Assembly: GCF_014297335.1 (NCBI RefSeq)
Contig: NZ_JACOQH010000010.1
Coordinates: 1 to 64,000, forward strand
Length of the DNA: 64,000 nt
Direction of reading: 5' to 3'
Origin: Roseburia_D yibonii
GTDB taxonomy: Bacteria > Bacillota > Clostridia > Lachnospirales > Lachnospiraceae
The notes below the pieces were generated by a model. That model was not told the DNA's origin, made no database searches, and saw only the letters and a list, made by a program, of their open reading frames with translations. A program made the position numbers and the translations under genes. Position 1 is the stretch's first letter. Each line of letters begins with the position of its first letter. This document shows, in pieces, positions 8,795 to 17,363 of the stretch.

Positions 8795-10363
8795 TTATTC
8801 GTCTTCCTCAATCTCGATATCCATGTTGATCACCTGCGACAGATCCACATAACTCTCCGCGATCGGCCGGTTTGTCTGATTCTGCTCGATCTTGATCTCC
8901 ACGCTCTTTCCGATCCGCTCCGCGATCGTATCTGATATCTCGGTGCGGTGTTCCGGCGTATTTAAAATATCCGCCGCCACCGGATCATCCGTAACCATTA
9001 ACAGGATGTTGTCTCCGCCAAGGGAAAGTGTCACCTGGCGCAGATAACCGCGGATCAGCCCGGACATATCCTGAACCAGCGATTTCCAGTTCCGGACAAC
9101 CTGTTCTACATCCTCCGGGATCGCCTTTGGCACTTCAAGTTTTTTCTTTGGTGCTTCCGGCTCCTGCGTCACCACCGCTCCTGTCTGCGTCACTGCTGCC
9201 ACCGGGATCCCCTCTGCCATTTTCTGCTCAAGCCTTGCGATCCGGTCCACCAGCGCATCTCCGGTCGATTCCATTTCCGGTTTACATAACTTTATCAATG
9301 CGATCTCGATCAGGATCCGTTTCTGCGAGGAATACTTCACCTGATTGGCAAGATCTGAAAAAATACGGATATAACGCATCAGCACTTCCGGCTCGATCAT
9401 CTGCGCCTCTTCTTTTAAGAGTGCAAGATTTTCACTTGACATATCGAGCACATCCTCCATGTCATCCGAACTTTTTACCAGAAGCAGATTGCGCAGATAC
9501 CAGGTAAATTCGTTGACAAACTGACTTAATTCCTTGCCCTCAATCACGAGCCGTTCCAAAAGCGAAAGTGTATTTAAGATATTGCCGGCAATGATCTCCC
9601 GCAGCATATGCGAAAAGACCTCGGTATCTACCGCGCCGAGCACCTCGAGCACTTTATCGTACGTCAGCTCCTGCCCCAGATAAAACGCGATACACTGATC
9701 CAGGAGACTTAAGGAGTCACGCATCGAACCATCGCCTGCTTTTGCCACATAGCGGACTGCTTTTTCTTCCGCCTGCACGCCTTCCGCTTTTAAGATATCC
9801 GAGAGCCGTGCCGTGATCGTATCGATGGAAATCCGATGAAAATCATAGCGCTGACAGCGGGATAAGATCGTGATCGGAATCTTGTATACTTCCGTCGTTG
9901 CCAGAATAAATATGACATAGGAAGGCGGTTCCTCTAACGTCTTTAAGAGCGCATTGAACGCGCCTGCCGAAAGCATATGCACCTCGTCAATGATGTAGAC
10001 CTTGTATTTTCCCTCGGTCGGACGATACGCGACTTCCTCCCGGATCTCACGGATATTGTCAACACCATTATTGGATGCCGCATCAATCTCTATCACGTTC
10101 ATGGAAGTTCCTGCCGCGATCGCCCTGCAGGTCGGACACTCGCCACAGGGGCTTCCGTCTACCGGATGTTCACAGTTGACCGCTTTCGCAAATATTTTCG
10201 CAATGGTCGTCTTACCGGTTCCTCTGGTTCCGCAAAACAGATAGGCATGTCCGATCCTGTCGTACTTGATCTGATTTTTTAATGTGGTAACAATATGATC
10301 CTGCCCTTTTACATCCTCAAACTCCTGCGGGCGGAACTTTCGATATAATGCCGTATACGACAT
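8795..10363 (-). CDS. dnaX: DNA polymerase III subunit gamma/tau
   Basis: 522 residues. It has the AAA+ clamp-loader core: ALYRKFRPQEFEDVKGQ start, Walker A GTRGTGKTTIAK (about 46-57), zinc module C-x8-CGECPTC (about 69-84), Walker B IIDEVHML and sensor 1 LATTE. Domain III follows, then a short tau-type C-terminus ending in an acidic tail (EIEEDE). It loads the sliding clamp and couples the replisome. The tau extension is short compared with gammaproteobacteria. It starts 37 nt after pfkA with no terminator between, so it may be partly read from the pfkA promoter. Confidence 0.95.
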   Translation of the reverse strand: MSYTALYRKFRPQEFEDVKGQDHIVTTLKNQIKYDRIGHAYLFCGTRGTGKTTIAKIFAKAVNCEHPVDGSPCGECPTCRAIAAGTSMNVIEIDAASNNGVDNIREIREEVAYRPTEGKYKVYIIDEVHMLSAGAFNALLKTLEEPPSYVIFILATTEVYKIPITILSRCQRYDFHRISIDTITARLSDILKAEGVQAEEKAVRYVAKAGDGSMRDSLSLLDQCIAFYLGQELTYDKVLEVLGAVDTEVFSHMLREIIAGNILNTLSLLERLVIEGKELSQFVNEFTWYLRNLLLVKSSDDMEDVLDMSSENLALLKEEAQMIEPEVLMRYIRIFSDLANQVKYSSQKRILIEIALIKLCKPEMESTGDALVDRIARLEQKMAEGIPVAAVTQTGAVVTQEPEAPKKKLEVPKAIPEDVEQVVRNWKSLVQDMSGLIRGYLRQVTLSLGGDNILLMVTDDPVAADILNTPEHRTEISDTIAERIGKSVEIKIEQNQTNRPIAESYVDLSQVINMDIEIEEDE

Positions 10364-10400
10364 GAATAACTTCCTCGTTTCTATTTAAAAATGTTTTCGA

Positions 10401-11474
10401 TCAGTCTCCGAAACTGATACCGATATATTTTGCTTCTTTTATCATCTGGCAATTCGGATCTACCGTCTTTAACTTGCCTGCAACTTCTCCAAGCGGGACA
10501 CGTTTTGTCTCGTTGTTGATCATTGCGATCATGCAGCCGTAATCTTCCTCTACGATCGCCCTTGCCGCTGCGGATCCAAGCCGCGTACAAAGCGCACGGT
10601 CATACGGACATGGACTTCCACCGCGCTGTGTATGTCCCGGAACGGTCACGCGGACTTCTGTGCCGCTGATCTCACGGATCCGGTCCGCAAGTTCATAGGA
10701 AACGGACGGATATTTGGACTGTTCCATTTTCTTTTTGTATTCTTTTTTGGAAAGTGCGGCATCTTCTTTGGAAATTGCCCCTTCGGCAACCGCAAGGATC
10801 GTAAATCCTTTTCCCTCGCGCGTACGCTTGTTGATCGCTTCGATCACTTTATTGATATCATATGGGATTTCCGGAAGCAGAATGATATCCGCACCACTTG
10901 CAACGCCCGCATACAGGGTCAGCCAGCCGACTTTGTGTCCCATGACCTCCACGATAAACACGCGGTTATGGGATGCCGCCGTTGTATGAATGCAGTCGAT
11001 CGCCTGTGATGCCACATTGATCGCACTCTGGAAACCAAATGTCACATCTGTGCCATAAATATCGTTATCGATCGTCTTTGGCAGATGGATGACGTTTAAG
11101 CCTTCTTCGCGAAGCAGGTTCGCGGTCTTCTGCGTGCCATTTCCGCCAAGTATCACAAGGCAGTCCAGGTTCAGCTTGTGGTAGGTGTGCTTCATCGCCT
11201 CCACCTTGTCCAGCCCGTTTTCATCCGGTGTACGCATCAGTTTGAACGGCTGACGGGAGGAGCCGAGTATCGTTCCGCCTCTGGTCAGTATTCCCGCGAA
11301 ATCCGCATGTGAAAGCAGACGGTAATTTCCGTAGATCAGTCCCTTATAACCATCAAAAAAGCCATAAATCTCAAGTTCATCAATATTTTCCCTCAAACCT
11401 TTTTCCACGCCGCGCATTGCCGCGTTCAACGCCTGGCAGTCCCCGCCGCTGGTCAGTATTCCAACTCTTTTCAT
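10401..11474 (-). CDS. 6-phosphofructokinase (G104/K124-type)
   Basis: 357 residues from the ATG at 11474, which gives the family start MKRVGILTSGGDCQALNAA and has AAGGG before it; an upstream in-frame ATG would add 13 unlikely residues. It phosphorylates fructose-6-phosphate in glycolysis. The phosphodonor loop reads GGNGTQ (Gly at the position that is Asp in pyrophosphate enzymes), while the catalytic segment reads PKTIDNDI (Lys at the position that is Gly in classical ATP enzymes). From published residue rules this Gly/Lys combination belongs to the ATP-using group III PFKs. Donor choice is therefore inferred, not proved. Confidence 0.9.
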   Translation of the reverse strand: MKRVGILTSGGDCQALNAAMRGVEKGLRENIDELEIYGFFDGYKGLIYGNYRLLSHADFAGILTRGGTILGSSRQPFKLMRTPDENGLDKVEAMKHTYHKLNLDCLVILGGNGTQKTANLLREEGLNVIHLPKTIDNDIYGTDVTFGFQSAINVASQAIDCIHTTAASHNRVFIVEVMGHKVGWLTLYAGVASGADIILLPEIPYDINKVIEAINKRTREGKGFTILAVAEGAISKEDAALSKKEYKKKMEQSKYPSVSYELADRIREISGTEVRVTVPGHTQRGGSPCPYDRALCTRLGSAAARAIVEEDYGCMIAMINNETKRVPLGEVAGKLKTVDPNCQMIKEAKYIGISFGD

Positions 11475-11597
11475 AATGACACGCCCTTTCCTCTCGCATT
11501 CTATCTCATTCACATGTGACTAGACACATTTACATTTATTATATTATATTTTCGGAACAAGATAAAGATTTTTTCTGTACAAAAGCAATCCGCAATC

Positions 11598-11625
11598 TTG
11601 CAATTCTCTGTTTTTATGATATAAT
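11598..11625 (+). promoter_or_regulatory. tRNA-Ser promoter
   Basis: TTGCAA (11598-11603), 16-nt spacer, consensus TATAAT (11620-11625), about 30 nt before the tRNA 5' end. Confidence 0.75.
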
Positions 11626-11654
11626 GACAGAGTTAGTTTATTTTTTAACGATCT

Positions 11655-11742
11655 GCAGACGTATCGAAGTGGTCATAACGGGGCTGACTCGAAATCAGTT
11701 TGCCGGGCAACCGGCACGCGGGTTCGAATCCCGCCGTCTGCG
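11655..11742 (+). tRNA. tRNA-Ser (CGA anticodon)
   Basis: 88 nt. The acceptor stem GCAGACG pairs with CGTCTGC, and the discriminator is G as in serine tRNAs. The anticodon stem CTGA/TCAG encloses loop CTCGAAA, giving anticodon CGA. A long variable arm (TGCCGG ... CCGGCA) is the class II hallmark, and the T-arm is GCGGGTTCGAATCCCGC. CCA is not encoded. A bidirectional terminator follows. Confidence 0.96.
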
Positions 11743-11752
11743 CTCTGAAAAG

Positions 11753-11794
11753 AAATGCCGGAAAGCATCCATCCTCGATGTTTCCCGGCATTTT
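11753..11794. terminator. Bidirectional terminator between tRNA-Ser and MATE gene
   Basis: Stem AAATGCCGG (753-761 side) with CCGGCATTT (785-793 side), extended by AAA/TTT. The plus side runs into TTTTCC and the minus side into TTTCTTTTC, so it can stop both the tRNA transcript and the convergent exporter transcript. Confidence 0.8.
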
Positions 11795-11800
11795 CCATAT

Positions 11801-13147
11801 CTACCTTTTCACCACCAGCCATTTTCCCTTCCATGTATACAATATCATGAGCACCGTGCCAAACGCCCACGAAACCGGATACAGCACAAAAACGCCATCG
11901 ATCGTGGAAAACAGCGGAAGTACAAACTGGATCCAGATGATCCGAAACAGGCAGAGGGAGGTCAGAAGGATCACCATCGGCGGCACACTTTTTCCTGTTC
12001 CGCGAACCGTTCCCGCCAGTCCGTGCATAATGCTGAGCAGGAAGTAGAACGGACAGAAATAGCGCATTGCCTGTTTTCCGAACGCGATCACCGCCGCGTC
12101 TTTCGTAAACATCCGCATGAGCGGATCCGCAAAAGTAAGCAGCAGCACTCCCGTCAGTATCGTGTATACAAAACCCATCGCAAGCGTGACCCACATGCCC
12201 TTCTTCACGCGGTCGATCTTTCCTGCGCCGTAATTCTGCCCGGTAAATGTTGTCACTGCCATGCTGAAGCTCATGACCGGCAGGATGTTGAATCCGTCAA
12301 TCTTCATATATGCCCCGAATCCCGCCATCGCCGCAGCACCAAAGCCATTTACACTGGACTGCACGAGCACATTGGAAAACGAGATGACCATATTCTGGAT
12401 CCCGGTCGGCAGTCCGACTGTGATGATCCGGGCCGCCATCTTTTTCTGTACCCGGATCTTTCCGAGGCTGACCTGATAATCCGCCGGCACGCGCATCAGA
12501 AAAAGCAGGGACAGCACGCAGGAAACAAGCTGGCTGATGTCCGTTGCGACCGCCGCTCCCGCGACACCCATATGAAGCCCTGCGATCAGCACCAGATCCA
12601 ATACGATATTCGTAACCGACGCAACCGCCAGATAGAGCAGGGAACGCCTGGAATTTCCTGCCGCATTTAAGATTCCTGCCGCCATATTATAAAGTACGCT
12701 AAAGATCACACCGCCAAAATAGAGTTTCAGATACAGTGCGGATTCGTCAAACACCTCTGCCGGTGTATGCATCCACCGCAGCAGCTGACTGCTAAAGCAG
12801 ATTCCGCCCACTGTGATGATCACGCCAAGGATCGCCGAGAGCGCGATCGCCGTGTGAACCGCATCCTGTACTCCCTGTTTTTCTTTCGCGCCAAGATACT
12901 GCGACACGATCACGCCGGCTCCGACCGCCAGCCCCTGGCTGAACGCGATCAGAAGGCAGATGATCGAAGTACTCGACCCGACTGCCGCAAGCGCGTTGCT
13001 TCCCACAAAATTTCCCACGATAATGGAGTCCACGGTATTGTACAACTGCTGCAGCAGATTACCCAAAATCAGCGGCACCGAAAAGAAAAATATTTTCTTC
13101 GCGATGCCGCCTTCTGTCATAAGTTCCGTCTTATTGTTATTTTCCAC
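11801..13147 (-). CDS. MATE family efflux transporter
   Basis: 448 residues with about twelve membrane segments in two homologous halves. The N-terminal half has the family pattern PLILGNLLQQLYNTVDSIIVG and the second half the matching VGLPTGIQNMVISFSNVLVQ. These H+/Na+-driven antiporters expel cationic drugs and metabolites. The gene stands alone, with its own extended -10 promoter and an 11-bp palindrome at the expected transcription start. It converges on the tRNA-Ser transcript. The substrate cannot be told from sequence. Confidence 0.92.
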   Translation of the reverse strand: MENNNKTELMTEGGIAKKIFFFSVPLILGNLLQQLYNTVDSIIVGNFVGSNALAAVGSSTSIICLLIAFSQGLAVGAGVIVSQYLGAKEKQGVQDAVHTAIALSAILGVIITVGGICFSSQLLRWMHTPAEVFDESALYLKLYFGGVIFSVLYNMAAGILNAAGNSRRSLLYLAVASVTNIVLDLVLIAGLHMGVAGAAVATDISQLVSCVLSLLFLMRVPADYQVSLGKIRVQKKMAARIITVGLPTGIQNMVISFSNVLVQSSVNGFGAAAMAGFGAYMKIDGFNILPVMSFSMAVTTFTGQNYGAGKIDRVKKGMWVTLAMGFVYTILTGVLLLTFADPLMRMFTKDAAVIAFGKQAMRYFCPFYFLLSIMHGLAGTVRGTGKSVPPMVILLTSLCLFRIIWIQFVLPLFSTIDGVFVLYPVSWAFGTVLMILYTWKGKWLVVKR

Positions 13148-13171
13148 TTTCTATCACCTTAATTTCTATCC

Positions 13172-13190
13172 TCAGACTGTCTGTTATTAT
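13172..13190 (-). promoter_or_regulatory. MATE gene extended -10 promoter with overlapping palindrome
   Basis: The minus strand has TGCTATAAT (extended -10; TATAAT at 13185-13190) with no good -35. The perfect palindrome CAGACTGTCTG (13172-13182) sits at the inferred start site, where a repressor would block initiation. Confidence 0.55.
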
Positions 13191-13239
13191 AGCACAGTGG
13201 AAAATATTTTTTAATATCAATTTTTAAATGTCTGCCATT

Positions 13240-14352
13240 TTAGTCCTGCGGTTTGAAATCCCGGATCAGATTCCAGGTTGGCAGTGCGTTTCCTTCGTAG
13301 TCGAACAATGCCTGGTTTGCCCATTCATTTCCGCACGGTCCTTTATCGTTCATGTATTTTAAAGATGCAGGAGTCGCCCATCCGGAACCGGCAACCGGGA
13401 TCCACGCCGGCTCCCAGTAGAAAAAGCCTTTTCCCTTGTTTCCTTTGATGTGGCTGATGCGGTTTAAGAAATCTTCCATAAAATCGTACTGTCCCTGCAC
13501 CGTCATCGGATACTCGATCTTCTCCACCAGCTCCGGTTTAGTCGCGTAGCCTTTTCTCTCATCATCCGAAAGCTTTTCGTAGGTCTTATAATCCTCCATC
13601 GTATAGCCCATTGAAACTTCCGCGATCACAAGATCCTTTCCGTAACGCTCCGCAATATCATTCATATTGTCTGTCAGCATATCCAGCGTTCCATGCCAGA
13701 ACGGATAATAGGACAGACCGATGATCTGGAAATCTTCGCCGCGTTTTGTGAATTCATCAAACCACTCGCGGTAAAGCGTGTTGTTTCCACCATTGTCGAG
13801 ATGGATCATGACCGGCACATCCTTCTCCACCGCGCGCACGCCACGGATACCGGCATTGACGAATTTCGCAATGTTATCATAATTCGGCACCTTTCCTTCC
13901 GGCCAGAGCAGCCCGTTGGAAAGCTCGTTTCCGACCTGCACCATCGTTGTGTTGATGCCGTTTTCTTTGAATACTTTCATCGTGTCTGCAGTAAAATCAT
14001 AAACTGCCTGTTCCAGCTCTTCTACGCTGTAACCTTCCCACGCCTTTGGCTTGATCTGTTTTCCGGGATCTGCCCAGAAATCACTGTAATGGAAATTTAA
14101 CAGCACACCAAGTCCCGCATCTGTCACTTTTTTTGCGATCGCAAGCGTGTTCTTTAAGTCATTTTCTCCTGCGCCGTAAGATTCTCCGTTTTCCGACCAC
14201 GGATCATTCCACAGACGGATACGGATCGTGTCCACATCATATTTTTTCATGATGTCCAAAATATCCGTTTCCGTTCCATCGACATAATACTTCGCGCCAC
14301 ATTTTTCCAGTTCCAGCAAAGTTGATAAATCCATTCCCTTGACAAATTTCAT
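13240..14352 (-). CDS. Intracellular GH53 endo-beta-1,4-galactanase
   Basis: 370 residues from the ATG at 14352 (AAGGAG 7 nt upstream), with no signal peptide. It is a GH53 (beta/alpha)8 barrel: start KGMDLSTLLELEKCGAKYY, TIRIRLWNDPW, FHYSDFWADPGKQ. The acid/base Glu is E143 in VQVGNELSNG and the nucleophile E245 in VIAEVSMGY. GH53 cuts beta-1,4-galactan. Lacking a signal, this copy should trim imported galacto-oligosaccharides in the cytoplasm, while the lipoprotein copy at 20429-22366 works outside. It is the last gene of the transporter operon, behind a partial terminator (14416-14447). Confidence 0.93.
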   Translation of the reverse strand: MKFVKGMDLSTLLELEKCGAKYYVDGTETDILDIMKKYDVDTIRIRLWNDPWSENGESYGAGENDLKNTLAIAKKVTDAGLGVLLNFHYSDFWADPGKQIKPKAWEGYSVEELEQAVYDFTADTMKVFKENGINTTMVQVGNELSNGLLWPEGKVPNYDNIAKFVNAGIRGVRAVEKDVPVMIHLDNGGNNTLYREWFDEFTKRGEDFQIIGLSYYPFWHGTLDMLTDNMNDIAERYGKDLVIAEVSMGYTMEDYKTYEKLSDDERKGYATKPELVEKIEYPMTVQGQYDFMEDFLNRISHIKGNKGKGFFYWEPAWIPVAGSGWATPASLKYMNDKGPCGNEWANQALFDYEGNALPTWNLIRDFKPQD

Positions 14353-14408
14353 ATCGTTCTCCTTCTTCGTTTTTCTATGTGAAAATCTCCATTTTTCCTT
14401 TCCTATTC

Positions 14409-14447
14409 GAAAACAGCTGCCGCACATTTGTACGGCAGCTTCTGTTT
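14409..14447 (-). terminator. Intra-operon terminator before intracellular GH53
   Basis: Minus-strand stem GCTGCCG (433-439) with CGGCAGC (416-422), flanked by AAACAG/CTGTTT pairing and ending in TGTTTTC. It sits right after the zinc-ribbon gene and 57 nt before the GH53 start, so GH53 is expected to receive only read-through. Confidence 0.65.
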
Positions 14448-14666
14448 TCAGTCAAAATCAAACTTTGTAATTCTCTCGTGCATCGCTTTGTAGCGGAAAC
14501 GGATCATTTCGTTTTTCTCTAATACGTCCTCTTCCGTTCCTCTGTACTGGCAGCGGATGCAGCTGTAAATACCGGTATCCTTGTTATAAAACATATCAAT
14601 GTCCAGATCTCTTAAAAAACAGGATGGGCATCTATAATTTAATTTGCCTTTGCCAAGTTGAGCCAT
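14448..14666 (-). CDS. Small zinc-ribbon protein
   Basis: 72 residues. Two Cys pairs, CPSC (about 13-16) and CIRC (about 36-39), are separated by about 20 residues and form a zinc ribbon. The rest is charged and helical, ending KFDFD. AAGGAGG lies 10 nt before the ATG, inside the end of the upstream 616-residue gene; the two overlap by 28 nt in different frames. I do not recognise a named family. Tight overlap within a sugar-use operon is odd for a zinc ribbon, so it may simply ride along or act as a regulator or adaptor. Confidence 0.75.
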   Translation of the reverse strand: MAQLGKGKLNYRCPSCFLRDLDIDMFYNKDTGIYSCIRCQYRGTEEDVLEKNEMIRFRYKAMHERITKFDFD

Positions 14667-16489
14667 GTCGCAAATACCTCCTTATCTGAGATTGTTTTTC
14701 TGTAACCCAATGTGAACATCGGGGAGAATGCATATCCTTCTTTTACATAACCTTCCGCTTCCGCGTCAGATGCTGTCATGGATACCTGTGTCTCAATTTC
14801 AGGAATGACTGCGGAAACCTCTGTGGCACCCTTTACGCCTTCTTCACGGCATTTGTATTCGTAATTGATGGTCTTTTCTTCCGGTCCGTCAATCTTTAAT
14901 GTGATATGGGACATATCTTCGGAATATTCCGTTGTGCCGTAGCATGCAACCATGTATTCGTTTAAGGTTACTTCTGCGTTCGGATCGCTCATCTCAAGGA
15001 TCGTTCTCTCGATCTTGATATTGGAAGATCCTTCCTCGAAGTATTCTTTGGTCTGTAATTTCACAGTCAGATCACGGAACTCGATCGTAACCGGATCCAG
15101 TGTAAGGATTCTGGTCTTGCCTTCCTGTGAGAAGTGTGCGTGTGTCGGGCAGAGGCAAAGATCTACTTCCTCTCCTTTGTAAGAAAGCTTCGCGCTTCTT
15201 ACGGTTCCTTCTCCTGCGTAGTGTGTGAAATAACCTGCGCGGTATTTTTCCTGGATCAGGAATGGGTAGGACGCATCCTGCACATGCTTGGTTCCGATAC
15301 CAACCGGCCACTCCAGTTTTGCTGCGTAAGGACGAAGATCCACGATCGCGCCGCCCTGATCCATATTGACACATGCTCTCATGTACGGATCGCAGTACCA
15401 GAATAACTGTTTGTCAGATCCATATAAGATATCTCTCCACAGTGCGCATTCCGGCTCATTGTAATTGTTCTGGTTCACGCCCTTCTTCTCACGATAGTAG
15501 TCTGCGAACTCAGACATGGTCATATCGATCAGCTGACCTTCTTTTTTCAGCTTGCCATAGTAAGCGCATCCATCGCTGTAGGATTTGTAGAGAAGTTCAT
15601 ACGGCTGCTCCCAGCGTCCCATCTTGTTCATCCAGCCCGGTCCGACGAACATCATGTTGTAGGAATATCCGTTGTTGTATTTCTCCAGAGAACGATACTG
15701 GTCGATCAGGTTGTACAGATATGGATATTCCCATGTCTTGGTATCATAGATCATACCACGGAGTACGTTCTGCGGATGTGTTCCGAAGTTGGAGCCGTTT
15801 CCGTCGTAGCATGCGATCAGGTCGCGGGAAAGATGCGGGATCGCTACGATACCACTGTCTTCCTCTTTGTTTGCTGCCGGTGCGTGTGTGTTCTGTTTGG
15901 ACGGGATCCACGGTGCCCATGGGCCGCCATCAAACAAGGTGTACCAGGAGTTGTTGCAGGTATGGTATGCTTTCGGGCCTTCCTCCCAGCAGGTTGCAAC
16001 CGCACATTTTACGGTCGGATAAGTTGCCTTGATGTAATTGGTCAGATCCGCATCCATATAGTAGGAACCTGTGGATTCCGGATAGAAGCCAAATCTGTCA
16101 TGGAATTTTTCAAATACGTCATTTACGATCGCTTTCTTGTCTTCCATGGAAAACATCCAGATACAGAAATCTTTTGTTTTGTATTTTTCACGGAATTCCT
16201 CGCACGGCAGACCAAGTAAGGATAATGCGATCTCGTCGCCGTATACTTCATGATCGTGTTTTGCGATCTCTACCGCTTCATCATTGAAAAGAGAAGCGTA
16301 GGTCATCTGAATCGTTACCTTTAAGCCATTCTCATGCGCAAGTCTCTGCTGTGTCTTGAAAATATCAAGAGATTCTGTAAGCAGTGCCTTATCTCCGATA
16401 TCTTCTTCTTTTCCCTGTCCTGTCACAGTCGCAGAATATTCTGGAACCATTTCCGGACGATGAATAAGATTTAATACGAATTTATCCAT
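14639..16489 (-). CDS. Unrecognised 616-residue cytoplasmic protein in galactan operon
   Basis: 616 residues, no signal peptide or membrane segment, so cytoplasmic. The N-terminal about 380 residues look like an alpha/beta barrel of the polysaccharide-deacetylase/GH57-38 type: KVTIQMTYASLFNDEAVEIA, then KHDHEVYGDEIALSL (HDHE like the 'HDHEIGNH' of deacetylase barrels), ESTGSYYMDADL, and aromatic-rich FDGGPWAPWIP. The C-terminal about 200 residues are beta-rich (TIEFRDLTVKLQTKEY), as in the sandwich domains of glycosidases. I cannot place it in a named family. It sits between the two permeases and GH53, the position of the GH42 beta-galactosidase ganA in Bacillus, so an oligosaccharide-processing role is a reasonable inference. 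Confidence 0.75.
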   Translation of the reverse strand: MDKFVLNLIHRPEMVPEYSATVTGQGKEEDIGDKALLTESLDIFKTQQRLAHENGLKVTIQMTYASLFNDEAVEIAKHDHEVYGDEIALSLLGLPCEEFREKYKTKDFCIWMFSMEDKKAIVNDVFEKFHDRFGFYPESTGSYYMDADLTNYIKATYPTVKCAVATCWEEGPKAYHTCNNSWYTLFDGGPWAPWIPSKQNTHAPAANKEEDSGIVAIPHLSRDLIACYDGNGSNFGTHPQNVLRGMIYDTKTWEYPYLYNLIDQYRSLEKYNNGYSYNMMFVGPGWMNKMGRWEQPYELLYKSYSDGCAYYGKLKKEGQLIDMTMSEFADYYREKKGVNQNNYNEPECALWRDILYGSDKQLFWYCDPYMRACVNMDQGGAIVDLRPYAAKLEWPVGIGTKHVQDASYPFLIQEKYRAGYFTHYAGEGTVRSAKLSYKGEEVDLCLCPTHAHFSQEGKTRILTLDPVTIEFRDLTVKLQTKEYFEEGSSNIKIERTILEMSDPNAEVTLNEYMVACYGTTEYSEDMSHITLKIDGPEEKTINYEYKCREEGVKGATEVSAVIPEIETQVSMTASDAEAEGYVKEGYAFSPMFTLGYRKTISDKEVFATWLNLAKAN

Positions 16490-16517
16490 TTTTCTTTTCT
16501 CCTTATTATAAATGTGA

Positions 16518-17363
16518 TTAACCTTTTACTGCTCCACCTGTAACGCCCTCTACATAGAACTTCTGCATTACTACAAAGAGGATCGAGATCGGTATTGCGA
16601 TCATTACACCGCCGGCACAGAAAATCGAGAAGTAGTCGCCGATCAGGGTCTTCTGAAGCAGGTTGTAAAGTCCGATCGCTACAGTCCAGTCCGCGGAATC
16701 TTTGGATTTGATCATGATACGTGCCATAACGAAATCCATCCACGGGTTTAAGAACGCATTGATGATGGTATACACGATCATCGGTTTGGAAAGCGGAATG
16801 ATGATCTTTGTAAAAATCGTTGCCTCGGATGCTCCTTCTAAGCGCGCCGCCTCACGCAGGGAAACCGGGATCGTATCGAAGAATCCCTTCAATACCAGAA
16901 ATCCGAGTCCGGAACCTGCCGAATAGACAATGACCAGTCCTGCAAGTGAATCGGTAAGTCCGAGCATTTTTAATACGAAGTAAACCGCGATCATGGAAAG
17001 TACGCCAGGGAACATTCCAAGGATGATCGAAAAGCTCATGAGCGGTTTTCTCGCTTTAAATCTCATACAGCTGAATGCGTAGGAAACCATCAGTACAAAT
17101 GCGGATGAAACAATACAGGTAAAAAATGCTATGATAAACGTATTTTTAAACCATGCCGGGAAGTTCGCCGCGGTATCTGTTTCAAAGAACAGCTGGTTAT
17201 AATTTCCAAGTGTCCAGTGTGACGGGAAAAAGTGCTGGTAGCTTACGCCCTTTGTTGTGGAGAGTGAAGTAACAACCAGCCACACGATCGGGATCAGCCA
17301 GATAAATGCGAGGAAAGCAAGTACCAGGTGTCTTACAATTATTTTCCAAGTTTTTTTTCTCAT
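16518..17363 (-). CDS. Sugar ABC transporter permease (MalG/GanQ type)
   Basis: 281 residues, six membrane segments. It carries the MalG-type EAA loop (LREAARLEGASEATIFTKIIIP, about 180-200), which docks on the ATPase, and the N-terminal WLIPIVWLVVTSLS segment. The C-terminus FYVEGVTGGAVKG is the classic MalG ending. It forms a heterodimeric channel with the overlapping upstream permease. No ATPase is encoded in this locus, so a shared MsmX-like ATPase elsewhere is presumed. Confidence 0.94.
   Translation of the reverse strand: MRKKTWKIIVRHLVLAFLAFIWLIPIVWLVVTSLSTTKGVSYQHFFPSHWTLGNYNQLFFETDTAANFPAWFKNTFIIAFFTCIVSSAFVLMVSYAFSCMRFKARKPLMSFSIILGMFPGVLSMIAVYFVLKMLGLTDSLAGLVIVYSAGSGLGFLVLKGFFDTIPVSLREAARLEGASEATIFTKIIIPLSKPMIVYTIINAFLNPWMDFVMARIMIKSKDSADWTVAIGLYNLLQKTLIGDYFSIFCAGGVMIAIPISILFVVMQKFYVEGVTGGAVKG

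Noticed and set aside
9135..9150. A-run in dnaX as a programmed frameshift site for gamma/tau
   Set aside because: On the coding strand the reading is AAG AAA AAA CTT; the run is not in the phase needed for an A-AAA-AAG or A-AAA-AAC slip, and no stem follows clearly.
11516..12670. A 384-residue open frame on the plus strand
   Set aside because: It runs through the tRNA-Ser gene and then antisense to the MATE exporter; composition is His/Arg-rich, typical of an antisense shadow, and it has no ribosome site.
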